Positions 9,195-19,200 of a DNA stretch of 64,000 nucleotides are shown in pieces; positions within the stretch are counted from its first letter, which is position 1, and each line of letters starts with the position of its first letter. The position numbers and the translations under genes are program-made. The notes under the pieces were generated by a model. That model made no database searches. It had not been told where the DNA came from and saw only the letters and a list, made by a program, of their open reading frames with translations. Source of the DNA: Sipunculus nudus (taxonomy: Eukaryota > Annelida > Sipuncula > Golfingiida > Sipunculidae); NCBI GenBank assembly GCA_026874595.1, contig CM049312.1, positions 66,990,929 to 67,054,928 of the forward strand. The letters run 5' to 3'.

Positions 9195-11819
9195 ATGGAC
9201 CTCTTGTGCAGAGAAACCATGTCGGATCTCGGTGACACGCCAATTAACCCTCATCGAAAAGTAGAGCTATTGAAACCTGAAGAACTAAAACGACGGGGCT
9301 TAGAGCGTATAGGCAGTGGTACATACGGGCACGTGTACTTACATACGGACACGGACCACGTGTTTAAAATATGCCAAACGAAACACGCAAAACACGAGTT
9401 AAACATTATGGAACATTTGAAGGCGAAAGGTGTCAATGAAGACCTCGTTTTGTTGCAAGAAAACGCGCGTAAACACAAACTGTTCGCGGACGTGGTAGAG
9501 GCTTTGACAGGGAAGGCCTATCGCATTGGATCAGAAGTGTCGCCGATAACCGAGCTGTTGGTGTCCCAACGCATGGATATGACGTTGCACACGTTCATGC
9601 ATTCGTGCATGTACGACGACGACCTGGCTTGGACGGTCGCGTCTAAAGCGTCCGAAGGTGTTCTGCACCTGCACGATCTGGGGGTTTTCCATTTTGATCT
9701 GTCTGCCAAGAACGTTATGTTGAAAAAAAAATGGTGCATGCCACCCGATGTCAAAATAATCGATTTCGGTAACGCCGCATGTCCACAAGAGGACCTGATG
9801 CCCAACCACGTCTGCCCGTTCAGCAAACGTCTGTGGGACCCGACCATCTATTGGACATCCCGAGCTCCAGAGCTTTTTTCACGGCTGCGCCCCCACCTCA
9901 CACCCGATGTGGGCAAGAATGCAGACCTGTGGGCCTTAGGTGTCATAATAGTGGGTTTGCTGCACCATTCGTTAAACAACGAGACGGAACATGTGGGGTT
10001 TGCTGTCTACCGCCCTCGGGCGTGCTGGCTGTCAGTTTCAAGTTCCGAGGAAAGACATCGAAACGCCGATTACCTGTTTTGGCCGCAATGGCAGGACACA
10101 AGACGCGTCTACAGAACCGCAGCAACATGCCGTGAATTCTACCGGGTGAAGGCCACACAAGCTGATGCCGCGCTCAGTGTGCAGCAGGCATCTGTCATTG
10201 TCAGCGGGTGTCTCCAGCCGTGCTCCAGGTGCCGCGTGGACAAGACGACCTACAGAGACATCCGTCGATGTATCGATGGCGGCAGTCCCAGTGATGCTCA
10301 CGTCACAGCTCCGGGATGCAGGTGTCAAACACAGGATGTGTGGACAGAAAAGTGTCGGCACAGCGTGCGAGAACCATGCGACCCCCGGTTCCACTCAAAT
10401 CCTCACGCTGAAGAATGGCGACGCCTCTGTAATACGCTCTCGATGGCTACCACCGCTGACCTCAAGCAGACGCTGTCCGCCACAGACGCTGCCACACATG
10501 AGACAGAAGATCCCACAGAAGAAACACAAGCTCTTTTGAAGGGCGCTCTGGGCAGCCTTGCCATGCTCACAACAGGCCAGACATCGAACTGGTACTGGTG
10601 GTACTGGAGGTTGGGGCGCGTGACAGCATCGCACATGCAAAAGTTCATATGTAAGTCACAATCTGTCATGCTCAATAGTTTTTACAAACTATGGAAAACA
10701 CCCGAAAGCGTCTGTGAAGCTGCACGGTCCTCAGCCGCAGCAGCGACGAACCCTATGGCACACGGTTTGCTTTTCGAACCGATCGTGATCGACGTACTGC
10801 GTGACGTGATCGGCTTCGGGCAGCTTAAGAGCACGGGCCTGGTCTTGCACCCTGACCAGGAGAAGTACCCCATGCTCGGCGTTTCACCTGATGCTGTGTT
10901 TGAAGACATGACAGGGTTCATCGAGGTGAAGTGCCATTTCAGTGCAACAAAAGATTGGTCAAACATGAGCGGTCTAACACACGTGAAGGGATACAACCTG
11001 AAGGCGTTTGACAAGTCCTTCAGCCACGTCGGTCTGGACCGGCTGCCGGCCTTTTCACGCTTGTGTAAAGAAGAACGAGGCCGTAAGAAACCGTTCGCCG
11101 AAAGGAACGTGTACGTTGAGATCGACGCAGACCTCTGCCGTGCGACGGACGAGTCGATAGATGGCTTGCAAGCGCTCATTAAGGAAACGCCGCAACTATC
11201 GGTACGCCAACACCCCTTTGCGTATCATTACTTGTTTTTGAACATACACAGAGGCTCAACGTCCACGTACGTGTTAGACTACACGGTCGAAAACGTGGGG
11301 ACGGACTGCGGGGACACAGAACGTCACCTGGTGTGCAGTCTTCATCACACGATCACAGCCCCGTCAGTGGAAGGGCCGTTCTTACTGCCGGACAAACGAA
11401 AGTCTCAAACAGAGGTTTCCCCCGTCACATCACTGAAGGACACGGAAGCATCACTCAAAGCGCCAAACGGCACTAGGAGCAGGGTGATACTCAACCCGCT
11501 GCACCCATACGCAGCCCAAGTGATCGGAACATGCGGAGTGATCGCCGCATCAACGGGTAGGCACGTTATAGACACAGAATCAATCGTCTGCTCGGCTTTC
11601 AACGAAAATATCCCAGAAGACCTGCTTGATGACAATTACTGGCACAACATGTGGGTACTGGCAGAACATACGCACAAAAAACTGTTCCCTCTGACTGGAT
11701 TGAGATCACTGCCGAGGTTTCTTGTGTGTACAAACGTGATAGCCACAGACCGGATGGTAGACAAAATGTTTGATTGTATAAAAGAAAACTACGAGATATG
11801 CCACCGGTTAACCAGATGA
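9195..11819 (+). CDS. protein kinase fused to alkaline-type PD-(D/E)XK nuclease
   Basis: One uninterrupted 874-residue frame with two enzyme domains. The N-terminal kinase shows a glycine loop (GSGTYGHVY, residues 40-48), the ATP-binding lysine K58, the catalytic loop HFDLSAKN (H166, D168, N173), DFG at 190-192, an APE-like RAPE near 224 and a DLWALG helix. A cysteine-containing linker spans roughly 290-440. The C-terminal half matches the YqaJ/alkaline exonuclease fold: GRVTAS (474-479), E528, SPDAV with D566, and IEVKC with E577 and K579. Herpesviruses normally encode a kinase (UL13/UL97 type) and the recombination nuclease (UL12 type) as separate proteins. All key residues of both appear intact, so a bifunctional enzyme is likely; a ribosomal or processing event separating the halves cannot be excluded. 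AATAAA follows at 11913. Confidence 0.85.
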   Translation: MDLLCRETMSDLGDTPINPHRKVELLKPEELKRRGLERIGSGTYGHVYLHTDTDHVFKICQTKHAKHELNIMEHLKAKGVNEDLVLLQENARKHKLFADVVEALTGKAYRIGSEVSPITELLVSQRMDMTLHTFMHSCMYDDDLAWTVASKASEGVLHLHDLGVFHFDLSAKNVMLKKKWCMPPDVKIIDFGNAACPQEDLMPNHVCPFSKRLWDPTIYWTSRAPELFSRLRPHLTPDVGKNADLWALGVIIVGLLHHSLNNETEHVGFAVYRPRACWLSVSSSEERHRNADYLFWPQWQDTRRVYRTAATCREFYRVKATQADAALSVQQASVIVSGCLQPCSRCRVDKTTYRDIRRCIDGGSPSDAHVTAPGCRCQTQDVWTEKCRHSVREPCDPRFHSNPHAEEWRRLCNTLSMATTADLKQTLSATDAATHETEDPTEETQALLKGALGSLAMLTTGQTSNWYWWYWRLGRVTASHMQKFICKSQSVMLNSFYKLWKTPESVCEAARSSAAAATNPMAHGLLFEPIVIDVLRDVIGFGQLKSTGLVLHPDQEKYPMLGVSPDAVFEDMTGFIEVKCHFSATKDWSNMSGLTHVKGYNLKAFDKSFSHVGLDRLPAFSRLCKEERGRKKPFAERNVYVEIDADLCRATDESIDGLQALIKETPQLSVRQHPFAYHYLFLNIHRGSTSTYVLDYTVENVGTDCGDTERHLVCSLHHTITAPSVEGPFLLPDKRKSQTEVSPVTSLKDTEASLKAPNGTRSRVILNPLHPYAAQVIGTCGVIAASTGRHVIDTESIVCSAFNENIPEDLLDDNYWHNMWVLAEHTHKKLFPLTGLRSLPRFLVCTNVIATDRMVDKMFDCIKENYEICHRLTR

Positions 11820-11848
11820 CATTCGCGCGGTCCGCCGTTACACTGCAA

Positions 11849-11864
11849 CCCCCCCCCCCCCCCC
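11849..11864. repeat. homopolymeric C tract
   Basis: Sixteen consecutive C, then C-rich sequence, in the convergent gap 11820-12185 just after the kinase-nuclease stop. Such tracts are often length-variable. Confidence 0.8.
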
Positions 11865-11912
11865 ACCCCACCCCTATTTCACATATATGTTTATGTAAAG
11901 TGTTATCACAGA

Positions 11913-11918
11913 AATAAA
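11913..11918 (+). terminator. polyadenylation signal AATAAA
   Basis: AATAAA 94 bases after the stop of the kinase-nuclease gene. The rest of the gap to 12185 is AT-rich and holds no gene. Confidence 0.6.
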
Positions 11919-12185
11919 GACGGTTTTCATATCGTTGCCTTGGTGTCTTTAGTCTATTATTATGTTGTGGTATACACGCACACGCTTTATCTTTTACACA
12001 TTTAAAGTACATACAGAATCACAGAGGAACATCAATCTTTAATATGAAAACACTATACAATACAGAGCTGTGACGGAGCAAAAAAACAGCATATATGGTA
12101 CACATTTCGGCGCAGATGATATATAAGTCTGATATATCACACGTGCCAACATTGCAGTTATTTTATACACAATCATTATCCTGTA

Positions 12186-13031
12186 TCATATAGGCGGCGG
12201 TTCCGTCCGATCTTCGCACATGGTCCTGTCACAAGGATCGTCTGTAATCGGTTCGGGCATATTACGCGCAATGTACAGTTCCTCCATTTCTTCATCCAGT
12301 TTCATATTTTCACCTTGTCCTCTTCCCTCGCCGTCCTCACCGTCGTCCGATTCTGAATCGCTGGACCACATATCTGCGCATGCATCTTTCACGTCGTTCA
12401 GCCGCTGTAACCACATCTGCTTTTTTCTCTCCTTTAAGGCACGCCTTTTCTCCTTGTGAACCGTGTTCGTCAATCCGCGTTCCATCCGGGTGTTAAAAAT
12501 GCGCCTTTTCACAGGGTCAATAACGTTGCGCCGAACGGCACCGTACAATGCATTTTTCGTCGATCCCGAGTGATATACCTCACGCAAGGCTTTTTCTCTA
12601 GCAACCTGTTTGTCTGTATGTTCGGTCTGACGGACTTGAGCGGCCGCTCGTTTTGCCATTTCACGTGCACGCTGCAACTCGTCTTTGTGCATACGGTACC
12701 ATTCGAGTGTCAGGGCTCTTCCCGTAATCCCGTATTTTCTTTCACTCGCCAAGGCCTTGTGTTCCAATACGTCCGCTAGGCGTGTGCAAGCGGTCATGCG
12801 ACAAGCCAAGCGAAATCGGTCATTCAGATCTGCTACCTCTCTGTTGTGACTGACCTCACTCGTCGATGGTCCCGGCGACACGGGTTCGCGCACCGTACCT
12901 GTGCGTCCACTCCGGATATCGAAAGACATAGTTCTTCTGTACTTGTCACCTTTCTGCGACGGATCGACAACACCTGACATGTCCTGATCAGTATCAGTCT
13001 TTGCATGCCTCGCGAGAACGTCCGTCGTCAT
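12186..13031 (-). CDS. basic helical protein with acidic patch near the C-terminus
   Basis: A 281-residue minus-strand gene starting at an ATG at 13031. Residues about 90-215 are strongly helical and rich in Arg/Lys/Ala/Glu (for example HKEKRRALKERKKQ), likely a coiled coil or nucleic-acid-binding helix. An acidic serine-rich stretch follows (SSDSESDDGEDGEG, near 225-238), resembling a phosphorylated acidic patch of a transcriptional regulator or tegument protein. No enzyme motif is seen. It begins 26 bases after the stop of the membrane protein gene upstream, so the two may be co-transcribed. The family is not recognised. Confidence 0.7.
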   Translation of the reverse strand: MTTDVLARHAKTDTDQDMSGVVDPSQKGDKYRRTMSFDIRSGRTGTVREPVSPGPSTSEVSHNREVADLNDRFRLACRMTACTRLADVLEHKALASERKYGITGRALTLEWYRMHKDELQRAREMAKRAAAQVRQTEHTDKQVAREKALREVYHSGSTKNALYGAVRRNVIDPVKRRIFNTRMERGLTNTVHKEKRRALKERKKQMWLQRLNDVKDACADMWSSDSESDDGEDGEGRGQGENMKLDEEMEELYIARNMPEPITDDPCDRTMCEDRTEPPPI

Positions 13032-13056
13032 GGTTCATAGCGGTACGTGTATATCA

Positions 13057-14247
13057 TCATGCTACCCTTGGCTTTATCACGTACGTGTATAACACGTACC
13101 CCAAACCTGCTAGCACAGAAAGCGTCAGGATCGTGCAAATAATCTTGCTGATTATACGTGAGCAACACGATTCGCACACGTAACAGTCACCGTCAGAGTG
13201 TTTCCCACTGCGCCGACAAATGCCACAGCGCTCCACCAAAAGTGACACGTAATACAACATCACCCAACACCCCGCGCTTAAGACGCCTGCGTGCCAGTAC
13301 GCAAACTGGGGGACGAACGCGTCACAGGATCGTAGGCGATGGGATGAATACGTCCCCATCAAACAGGCCACAGTGAGAAATATAACCATGGCATGCAAAG
13401 CTCCGCACGCGCCGGAACAGACCAACTTGTTGTGTCTGTGTCGTGTGGACACGCTCTTTCGGTCATTTTTCCCGATCGGCCAGTGGAACCCGGTGAATTC
13501 AAACTGGGAATACGGCGGAGGAGGTTCATCGGTGCCCGTGTGCAAGTACCGGTCGGCTTCCTCGGACACAACGGCTTCCATTGAGTCCACTCCGTCGAGA
13601 ATGGCAGGTTTCTCATCGAGTTTTTCGCCCTGTGTCGGCGGCACTACGAGATTCGGTTCCGCATACGTGAAGCGCGGACGCGATACATCGGATTTTGGGT
13701 TGTGGCCTCCGGGGACGGCTGGGTTGTCGTTACAAGCTGTTGTTTTGTCTGCAAGTTTCTGTTGTGCTTTTTCACGAAGACCATCCATGATACGGATGTG
13801 AGCTACATGCAGTTTATGCGCAGCGTTGCGCAAGTGCATGCTCAAAACAACGAACAAACATAGACCCACAAGTGGGAAGCACACAGCGTCAAACAACATC
13901 TCCTGCAGCAGCTCGTCATAGGCCGCAACAAGGCGTTCCGGGGGTCGACCTGACGAATCAATGGTAGGAACAGGTGACGCGTTCTCATTGCAAAGTAATA
14001 TGCCGACAGTACACCTGAGTCTACGTGGGCGTCTCAACCAGCAGGCGCTTGTCGGGTATGCGGTTTGTGGCAAAAAGTAAGGTTCCATAGAGGCGTTGCG
14101 TCCAGAGCGTAAATAAATGCAACCGCAGTGGTCGTCCTCCGGCCACCACCCAGGGTGCCACCAGTGTAGAGCGCTGATGATCCCCGCAGCCATGCAGGCG
14201 ATCGACGCAGCTAGGCCAGTGGCTACCTGAAATGTCGTGTGTCCCAT
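13057..14247 (-). CDS. multi-span membrane protein with PPPY motif and cysteine cluster
   Basis: 396 residues from the first ATG at 14247; the frame is open further to a GTG at 14268. Five hydrophobic segments are visible at about 5-27, 118-139, 278-299, 316-339 and 365-390. Between segments 2 and 3 lies a long polar loop with PPPPY (242-246), a WW-domain-binding late motif that often recruits NEDD4-type ubiquitin ligases. Between segments 4 and 5 is a tight Cys/His cluster (CGIC, then CYVCESCC, about 341-362) that could bind zinc. NxS sites occur in the first loop. It probably sits in envelope or host membranes; the family is not recognised. Confidence 0.75.
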   Translation of the reverse strand: MGHTTFQVATGLAASIACMAAGIISALHWWHPGWWPEDDHCGCIYLRSGRNASMEPYFLPQTAYPTSACWLRRPRRLRCTVGILLCNENASPVPTIDSSGRPPERLVAAYDELLQEMLFDAVCFPLVGLCLFVVLSMHLRNAAHKLHVAHIRIMDGLREKAQQKLADKTTACNDNPAVPGGHNPKSDVSRPRFTYAEPNLVVPPTQGEKLDEKPAILDGVDSMEAVVSEEADRYLHTGTDEPPPPYSQFEFTGFHWPIGKNDRKSVSTRHRHNKLVCSGACGALHAMVIFLTVACLMGTYSSHRLRSCDAFVPQFAYWHAGVLSAGCWVMLYYVSLLVERCGICRRSGKHSDGDCYVCESCCSRIISKIICTILTLSVLAGLGYVLYTYVIKPRVA

Positions 14248-14356
14248 ATTTAATGCCGCACACAGCACGATAATAATCCCGCATTGATCGGTGAGGCAGC
14301 TGTCATTGTGACATCAGACAGATACACATCCCCCACTGCACAAATACAAGTCTCTG

Positions 14357-14896
14357 TTATGCAGCGATGGCTTTCGCGATCTGACAGAAAAAAGAAACCC
14401 AACCTGGCACCCCATGTGGCATCCATCCTGTGAAAAGCCCAGGAGAAGCATGGTTCTTGTGAATTGACGGGTTAACCACGTACAAATAAGCCCACCTGAC
14501 GAAAACAGAGGACACACATTTAATGGTTTCCAGCGAGACGCCATTGCGTTCCAGCTGACGACGAACAGACAAAGCGAATGCGAAAAAAACCAAAGCGTGT
14601 CCATAATAGCAGAAACCGTTCGCCACGCGGCCTAGTATGATATTCAGACTCTTTTCAATGTCATGTTGCCCGTTCAGACATGACCACCACCTCTCTCCCG
14701 CAACTTTGATGTCCTTCATGTTTTCCAATTGCTTTATGCACCCTCCCAGTGCAATTTCCACGTGCGCGTACGGTATAAAACAATCGGAACAGACTGAGCG
14801 GTTATCGTGGCGTTCAGGGAATTGACAGACGAAAAGATGATTCACGATTCGCCTGGCCGTAGAATGGGGCATAACAAGCGGATATCTTCTACGCAT
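14357..14896 (-). CDS. Bcl-2-like protein (candidate apoptosis regulator)
   Basis: 179 residues from the ATG at 14896 (open upstream to a TTG). The central part, residues about 87-109, contains NGFCYYGHALVFFAFAL, whose pattern of Gly, bulky hydrophobic residues and FF.F resembles the BH1 region of Bcl-2 proteins. A helix follows, then a BH2-like stretch ending in GLFTGW (about 153-158), and the C-terminus (about 162-179) is hydrophobic like a membrane anchor. The size and order fit viral Bcl-2 homologues, which block mitochondrial or autophagic death signalling. A BH3 region is not clear, and the canonical NWGR signature is altered, so this rests on pattern only. A four-helix membrane protein is the main alternative. 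Confidence 0.5.
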   Translation of the reverse strand: MRRRYPLVMPHSTARRIVNHLFVCQFPERHDNRSVCSDCFIPYAHVEIALGGCIKQLENMKDIKVAGERWWSCLNGQHDIEKSLNIILGRVANGFCYYGHALVFFAFALSVRRQLERNGVSLETIKCVSSVFVRWAYLYVVNPSIHKNHASPGLFTGWMPHGVPGWVSFFCQIAKAIAA

Positions 14897-15347
14897 ACCG
14901 TTATTCGATCGTATCAGCAAACTTGTCTAATGTGGCGTGAACGACTTTGCGTGCGGCGGTAGTGCAATGCCTGGTATCCTGTCCTTAATTTGCGAAACCA
15001 CTCACGCCCGAAAACGGTGTCACTGCAAATTGCTACACACGTCACGCGCACGACTTTCGCACTCATGTGGGAACGTCCACAGATATTCTGGTAGCAAGTC
15101 GTCGGAGAAGTTGAGTGTCATTGCCGCGGCCAAATGTCGACATCCGGGTTAACGTCTGGGACACATGTCCGGCTAGTCGAGGCGTTTATCACGGATAACA
15201 GTACACTTAGGGGGACGCCGGTTTGTAACTGCACGATCAGGCAATTATTCGAGAGACGAAGTGTCACACATTTTTTATTATTGTGTCGTTTCAACGTTCC
15301 TGTGCCTGAGCATCCAACGCCTGCTCACCAGCAAATGCAAATAGCGT
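14897..15347. other. intergenic region without a supported gene
   Basis: About 450 bases between two minus-strand genes. Only short plus-strand frames are present, none with a recognisable feature. It should carry the promoter of the Bcl-2-like gene, but no clear TATA box is evident. Confidence 0.5.
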
Positions 15348-16007
15348 TCACGATCTGTCCCAAAGGGCGTGCTGAGTGGTTTCAAGGACGAGGGCGGCTG
15401 CAGTGAATAACAGGTACATGGCAGAGAGTACGTAGAACGTGATGCACGGGGGCTGAACTATTCCTGTTTTCGCCACGCGCACCATCTGCACCAAGAAACT
15501 TATGAACCAAGGGATGATCATGATCACATGCAAACCAGACACGATTGCGGATTTGGAAGAGGCTGTTACCATCCCCGTGAGACTGTAAAAATCACGTGGA
15601 TCACCCTTCGTGCCACGCACGTTCTCTTTGTCATGCACCAGTAACCTTTCGCCTTCATGGTTTTCCTCACACGTGTCACCTCCATTGTCATCTTTTTCGT
15701 CTCTGAATATGTAAGTGTTTTTTCGAGGTCCTCGTCTGCTCCCAAACGTATGTTTATTACGTCCCTCATGAGCGGACATCTTCGTCTCCCTTGGGTTGTT
15801 CCTTCCGGAAATACGGTACGCGAACACAGTCAAGCAGATCATGCTGGATCCATATTGTATCATACATATAGGAAGAAAAGAACTGTCGTCACATAAAGAT
15901 ATATGTGCCGCGCCTGTTGTGATGATAATGCCGTATGCAGACACAAGAACAAAGGCGAACATGATACGAAGACGGCGACCTCTGACGAATGACGCCTTGC
16001 CGTTCAT
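15348..16007 (-). CDS. four-span membrane protein
   Basis: 219 residues from an ATG at 16007. Four hydrophobic segments lie at about 14-36, 44-65, 155-178 and 188-209, grouped as two hairpins. The loop between segments 2 and 3 (about 66-150) is highly charged and Lys/Arg/Glu/Asp-rich, so probably cytoplasmic. No signal peptide is separate from the first span. The arrangement suggests a viral envelope or ion-channel-like protein, but no family signature is seen. It faces away from the capsid-candidate gene; the 270 bases between them are the likely divergent promoter. Confidence 0.7.
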   Translation of the reverse strand: MNGKASFVRGRRLRIMFAFVLVSAYGIIITTGAAHISLCDDSSFLPICMIQYGSSMICLTVFAYRISGRNNPRETKMSAHEGRNKHTFGSRRGPRKNTYIFRDEKDDNGGDTCEENHEGERLLVHDKENVRGTKGDPRDFYSLTGMVTASSKSAIVSGLHVIMIIPWFISFLVQMVRVAKTGIVQPPCITFYVLSAMYLLFTAAALVLETTQHALWDRS

Positions 16008-16278
16008 CGTTGTCTATGCTTTCGTTATTAGGGCAATCATATACAACAACCTGAACAGAAGAACAGTAGGAACACCCCCAATCCAATAACCAACAGAACC
16101 ACACAGCCGCTACTGACACAGACCTGTATTTGGAAAGGGGCCATTGACCTCGTTCTCTCTTTACATCAACGTTCATGTCAATTCGTTATCGAGCCGTTAC
16201 GGGAATTGAGAACAGTGACAACCAAAGGTATAACGGAAAACACGTTTTTGTTTTTGTTTACCCTCGAGGATCCGCAAC

Positions 16279-19200
16279 ATGGCCGCTATACCACCGCCAC
16301 ACCCACAACTGGGGCCTTGGGCCTTTGCATTTGACAACCATCACCTGGCCCCTTACCTCAACACGGGCGTACAGGAACTGTACACACTAGCGAAGAGTTA
16401 CGCCACGGGAGGACTGCTGGAAAACGACCCTATGGATGCACGGTTGCTGGAATCCAAATTTATCAGATATTATAAATGCTATGTGGCGGGTGCGTCAGTG
16501 CGAGGCGTTCAAAACACACCCCTGGGCGTTTGCTTGGTGCAAAGTTTCGATCCGCACATGATGGACTGCAGGTACGAAGATGTCGAATACGTCAGTAAAG
16601 ACGCTGTGATGTCGGAACCGCCACAGTCAGACAAGGCGCCCCCGAGGACAGTTCAGAGGCGGAAAAAGAAATTCACCTTCGCCTTGTCACATTCAGCCTA
16701 CCTGGATGTGCCCTTTGACGTGCTGAACGTATTACGCACAAAGTTGGCCAGTGAAACAAACGATGCTCACACCACAGAACCTATCGTCCGGTTCGGGTAT
16801 ATGATGCAAGACGGCATGAGGGACCTCATAACGAGTCTGCGCGCCGGAAACATGGCCCACATGGGCGAGTTCCTGAGGGACATATCGCCGGACGCAGCCA
16901 TTATGCGGGCACTGTACGCTACCAGGTTGCAGCTGCAACGTGCCCCTGACCCCAACCGCATAGCTCTGATGAAATGTCAGGCACTGAATGAGGCGGCGAG
17001 GATGTTTATGGCGAACCTGTTTTCAGTCCGGCTGGACGCATACGGCGCTGTCCGCCGCCTGGCGAACCAGTGCAGCCAGCAGTGTGACCGGATTCCTTTC
17101 ATCCGCGAGAGGTCGCAAAGAGACGAAGGGGCGCCTTGGTCTGGAGCAAAGGCAAAATTGAAAGTCGCCGTGGAGGAAGCTGAGGCCCAGCTCAGCAGAC
17201 CGGGAGCCGACCCGCCCAGCATCACTCAGAAGCTTCACCTGCAACGGATGAAAGATCTTTTGTCCTCGGAAAGTGAACTGTTCGATGCCTCGGATGTTCT
17301 GTGTGTGGTGCTGATGGGACCCGAGACTTACCAGCAGATGGCTCAAGGTATGTCAATGTACCGCGTGCTGATAGACTTGCGCCGTGGTGTGCTCCGCATA
17401 AACAAAACGGAGGAACAGATGATCGCACATACGGGTATCATGGTCCTTAACATACACAGCAACAAAGAGACCGTGAAAGACAGAGAACCGACAGCCGAAG
17501 AATACGTCTCGATCATGCGGGGCCCTGTCGACAGCAACGGGGAACCTACGGAGACTCTTTTCGCTGGAGTGGAAAAGGGTTACGTGGTACAGACATTCCC
17601 GGGGTTGACCCACAGAGACGGTCTGGTCTTGTTTTCGAAAGACGTCAGCGATGTGACAGACGTGACACGCCGCGTGGACCGTGATGTGACACGGGACATA
17701 CTGCACGTGACGCAGATCACACCGATAGCGCTGTGCAGTCAACTAGACTACGTGCTGGACCGCTTGCAGAACCCGTCTTGTACTACAGGAAACCTAGGTG
17801 ACCCACACCCAGTCAGGAACCCAAGCGCAAAACAACGCCTGCAAGTGCCCGTGAGCATGACGTGGAAAACCTACGGGGGCCGCGACGAAACCGTTACGGC
17901 TCTCCAGGCACTGATCGACGTCCTTTTCAACCCGGACCTGTACAATTTCGTGAGTACAACTAAAAGGTACAACACGCCTTCCAAACTGCATGCTGCAGGG
18001 ACATCCGGACCCTCCGGGAGAAATGACGAAAGTACACACACTGCAGGAGTATGGGACGTCTTTCCTCCAAAAACCCGAGCGTCCCTGTGTGATGTTGTTG
18101 CACACCATGACGTATCGACCACAGCTTTGAGGTTGCATGAAACTGAAGGGCCTATGGCGAGATCGTACGGATGGACCTGTGAGAACACACTGCTATTGCC
18201 TCTGCAGCGCAGCCTGAGTAATGTGGACCACATGAACTATCACCAAGCGGGATCTGTGCGTCTGCTCCATGACCAACCTAACCCCTTCCAGACGCTACAC
18301 TTCATCCCAAAGAATCTTGACAAAACATCTTTTTCAAAATTGTGTGAAATAACAGGTGGTACAATACCAGACGGGTTCAAGGAAGGAACATCCGCGCTGT
18401 TCGTACCGAGATTTCATCTTGAAAATATACCGCTCTGTCTCCGACCCCTGTCCAGCGTTCAGGACGCGGGTGAGAGCATAGCGAGGACGCATTACCCTTA
18501 CCTGTTGGACCCCACTGATCCGCGCTCAGAGGCAGCCAGGGTCTGGAGTACGTCGTTGAACCACTCTTGTCAAGACCTGCTCTGCAAACGCTGGGAAGCG
18601 ATGCTGATCGCCAAGTACCCCACTGACATGTTGTTCGTCGAAAAATTTCACACACACGTTTGTGAAAATGGAGAAAGCATTGAATTCCAGTACCTGCTAC
18701 GGTCAGCTTACATATTTTCCGCTTTCGGAGGGGTGCTGACATGCGACTCAAACCTGACGCTGATGAAGGCGATCGCAACAGTGCCACTCCCCCCTGTATT
18801 GAGGCAGTTCCCGCCTATACAAAAACTACAACAAGCATGCCGTGGCATAGTGAAGTTAACTGAAGATGTCGCAGGGTGTTTGATGAAACGATTAGCTGCC
18901 GATCTGCAGGTTTTGGGTCACGGGCAGATAGCAGCAAAACTCGTGTCATCCGAGGCAGTCACGTTCACAAAAAAAGAATCTGCAATATTACTACGGCGTA
19001 GTCAAGAAATCAGCAGTTGCACGGACCTTGCTTTACCCACACCGCTACCAATGGGCGTGACGGGGTCTAACATGTGGCAGCATGTCGACATGAAAGACTC
19101 AACGGACGTGACGTGTTTCGCATGGATGCGGCAGGATCCGGATGAGTTTGCTTCTCACCCAACTAAGTACGATGTGACTGAAAAGGCAAAACGTGATCAG

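Noticed and set aside
15889-16176. Minus-strand frame of 95 codons with one hydrophobic stretch
   Set aside because: Overlaps the start of the four-span membrane gene in another frame and the divergent promoter; a small membrane protein is possible but unsupported.
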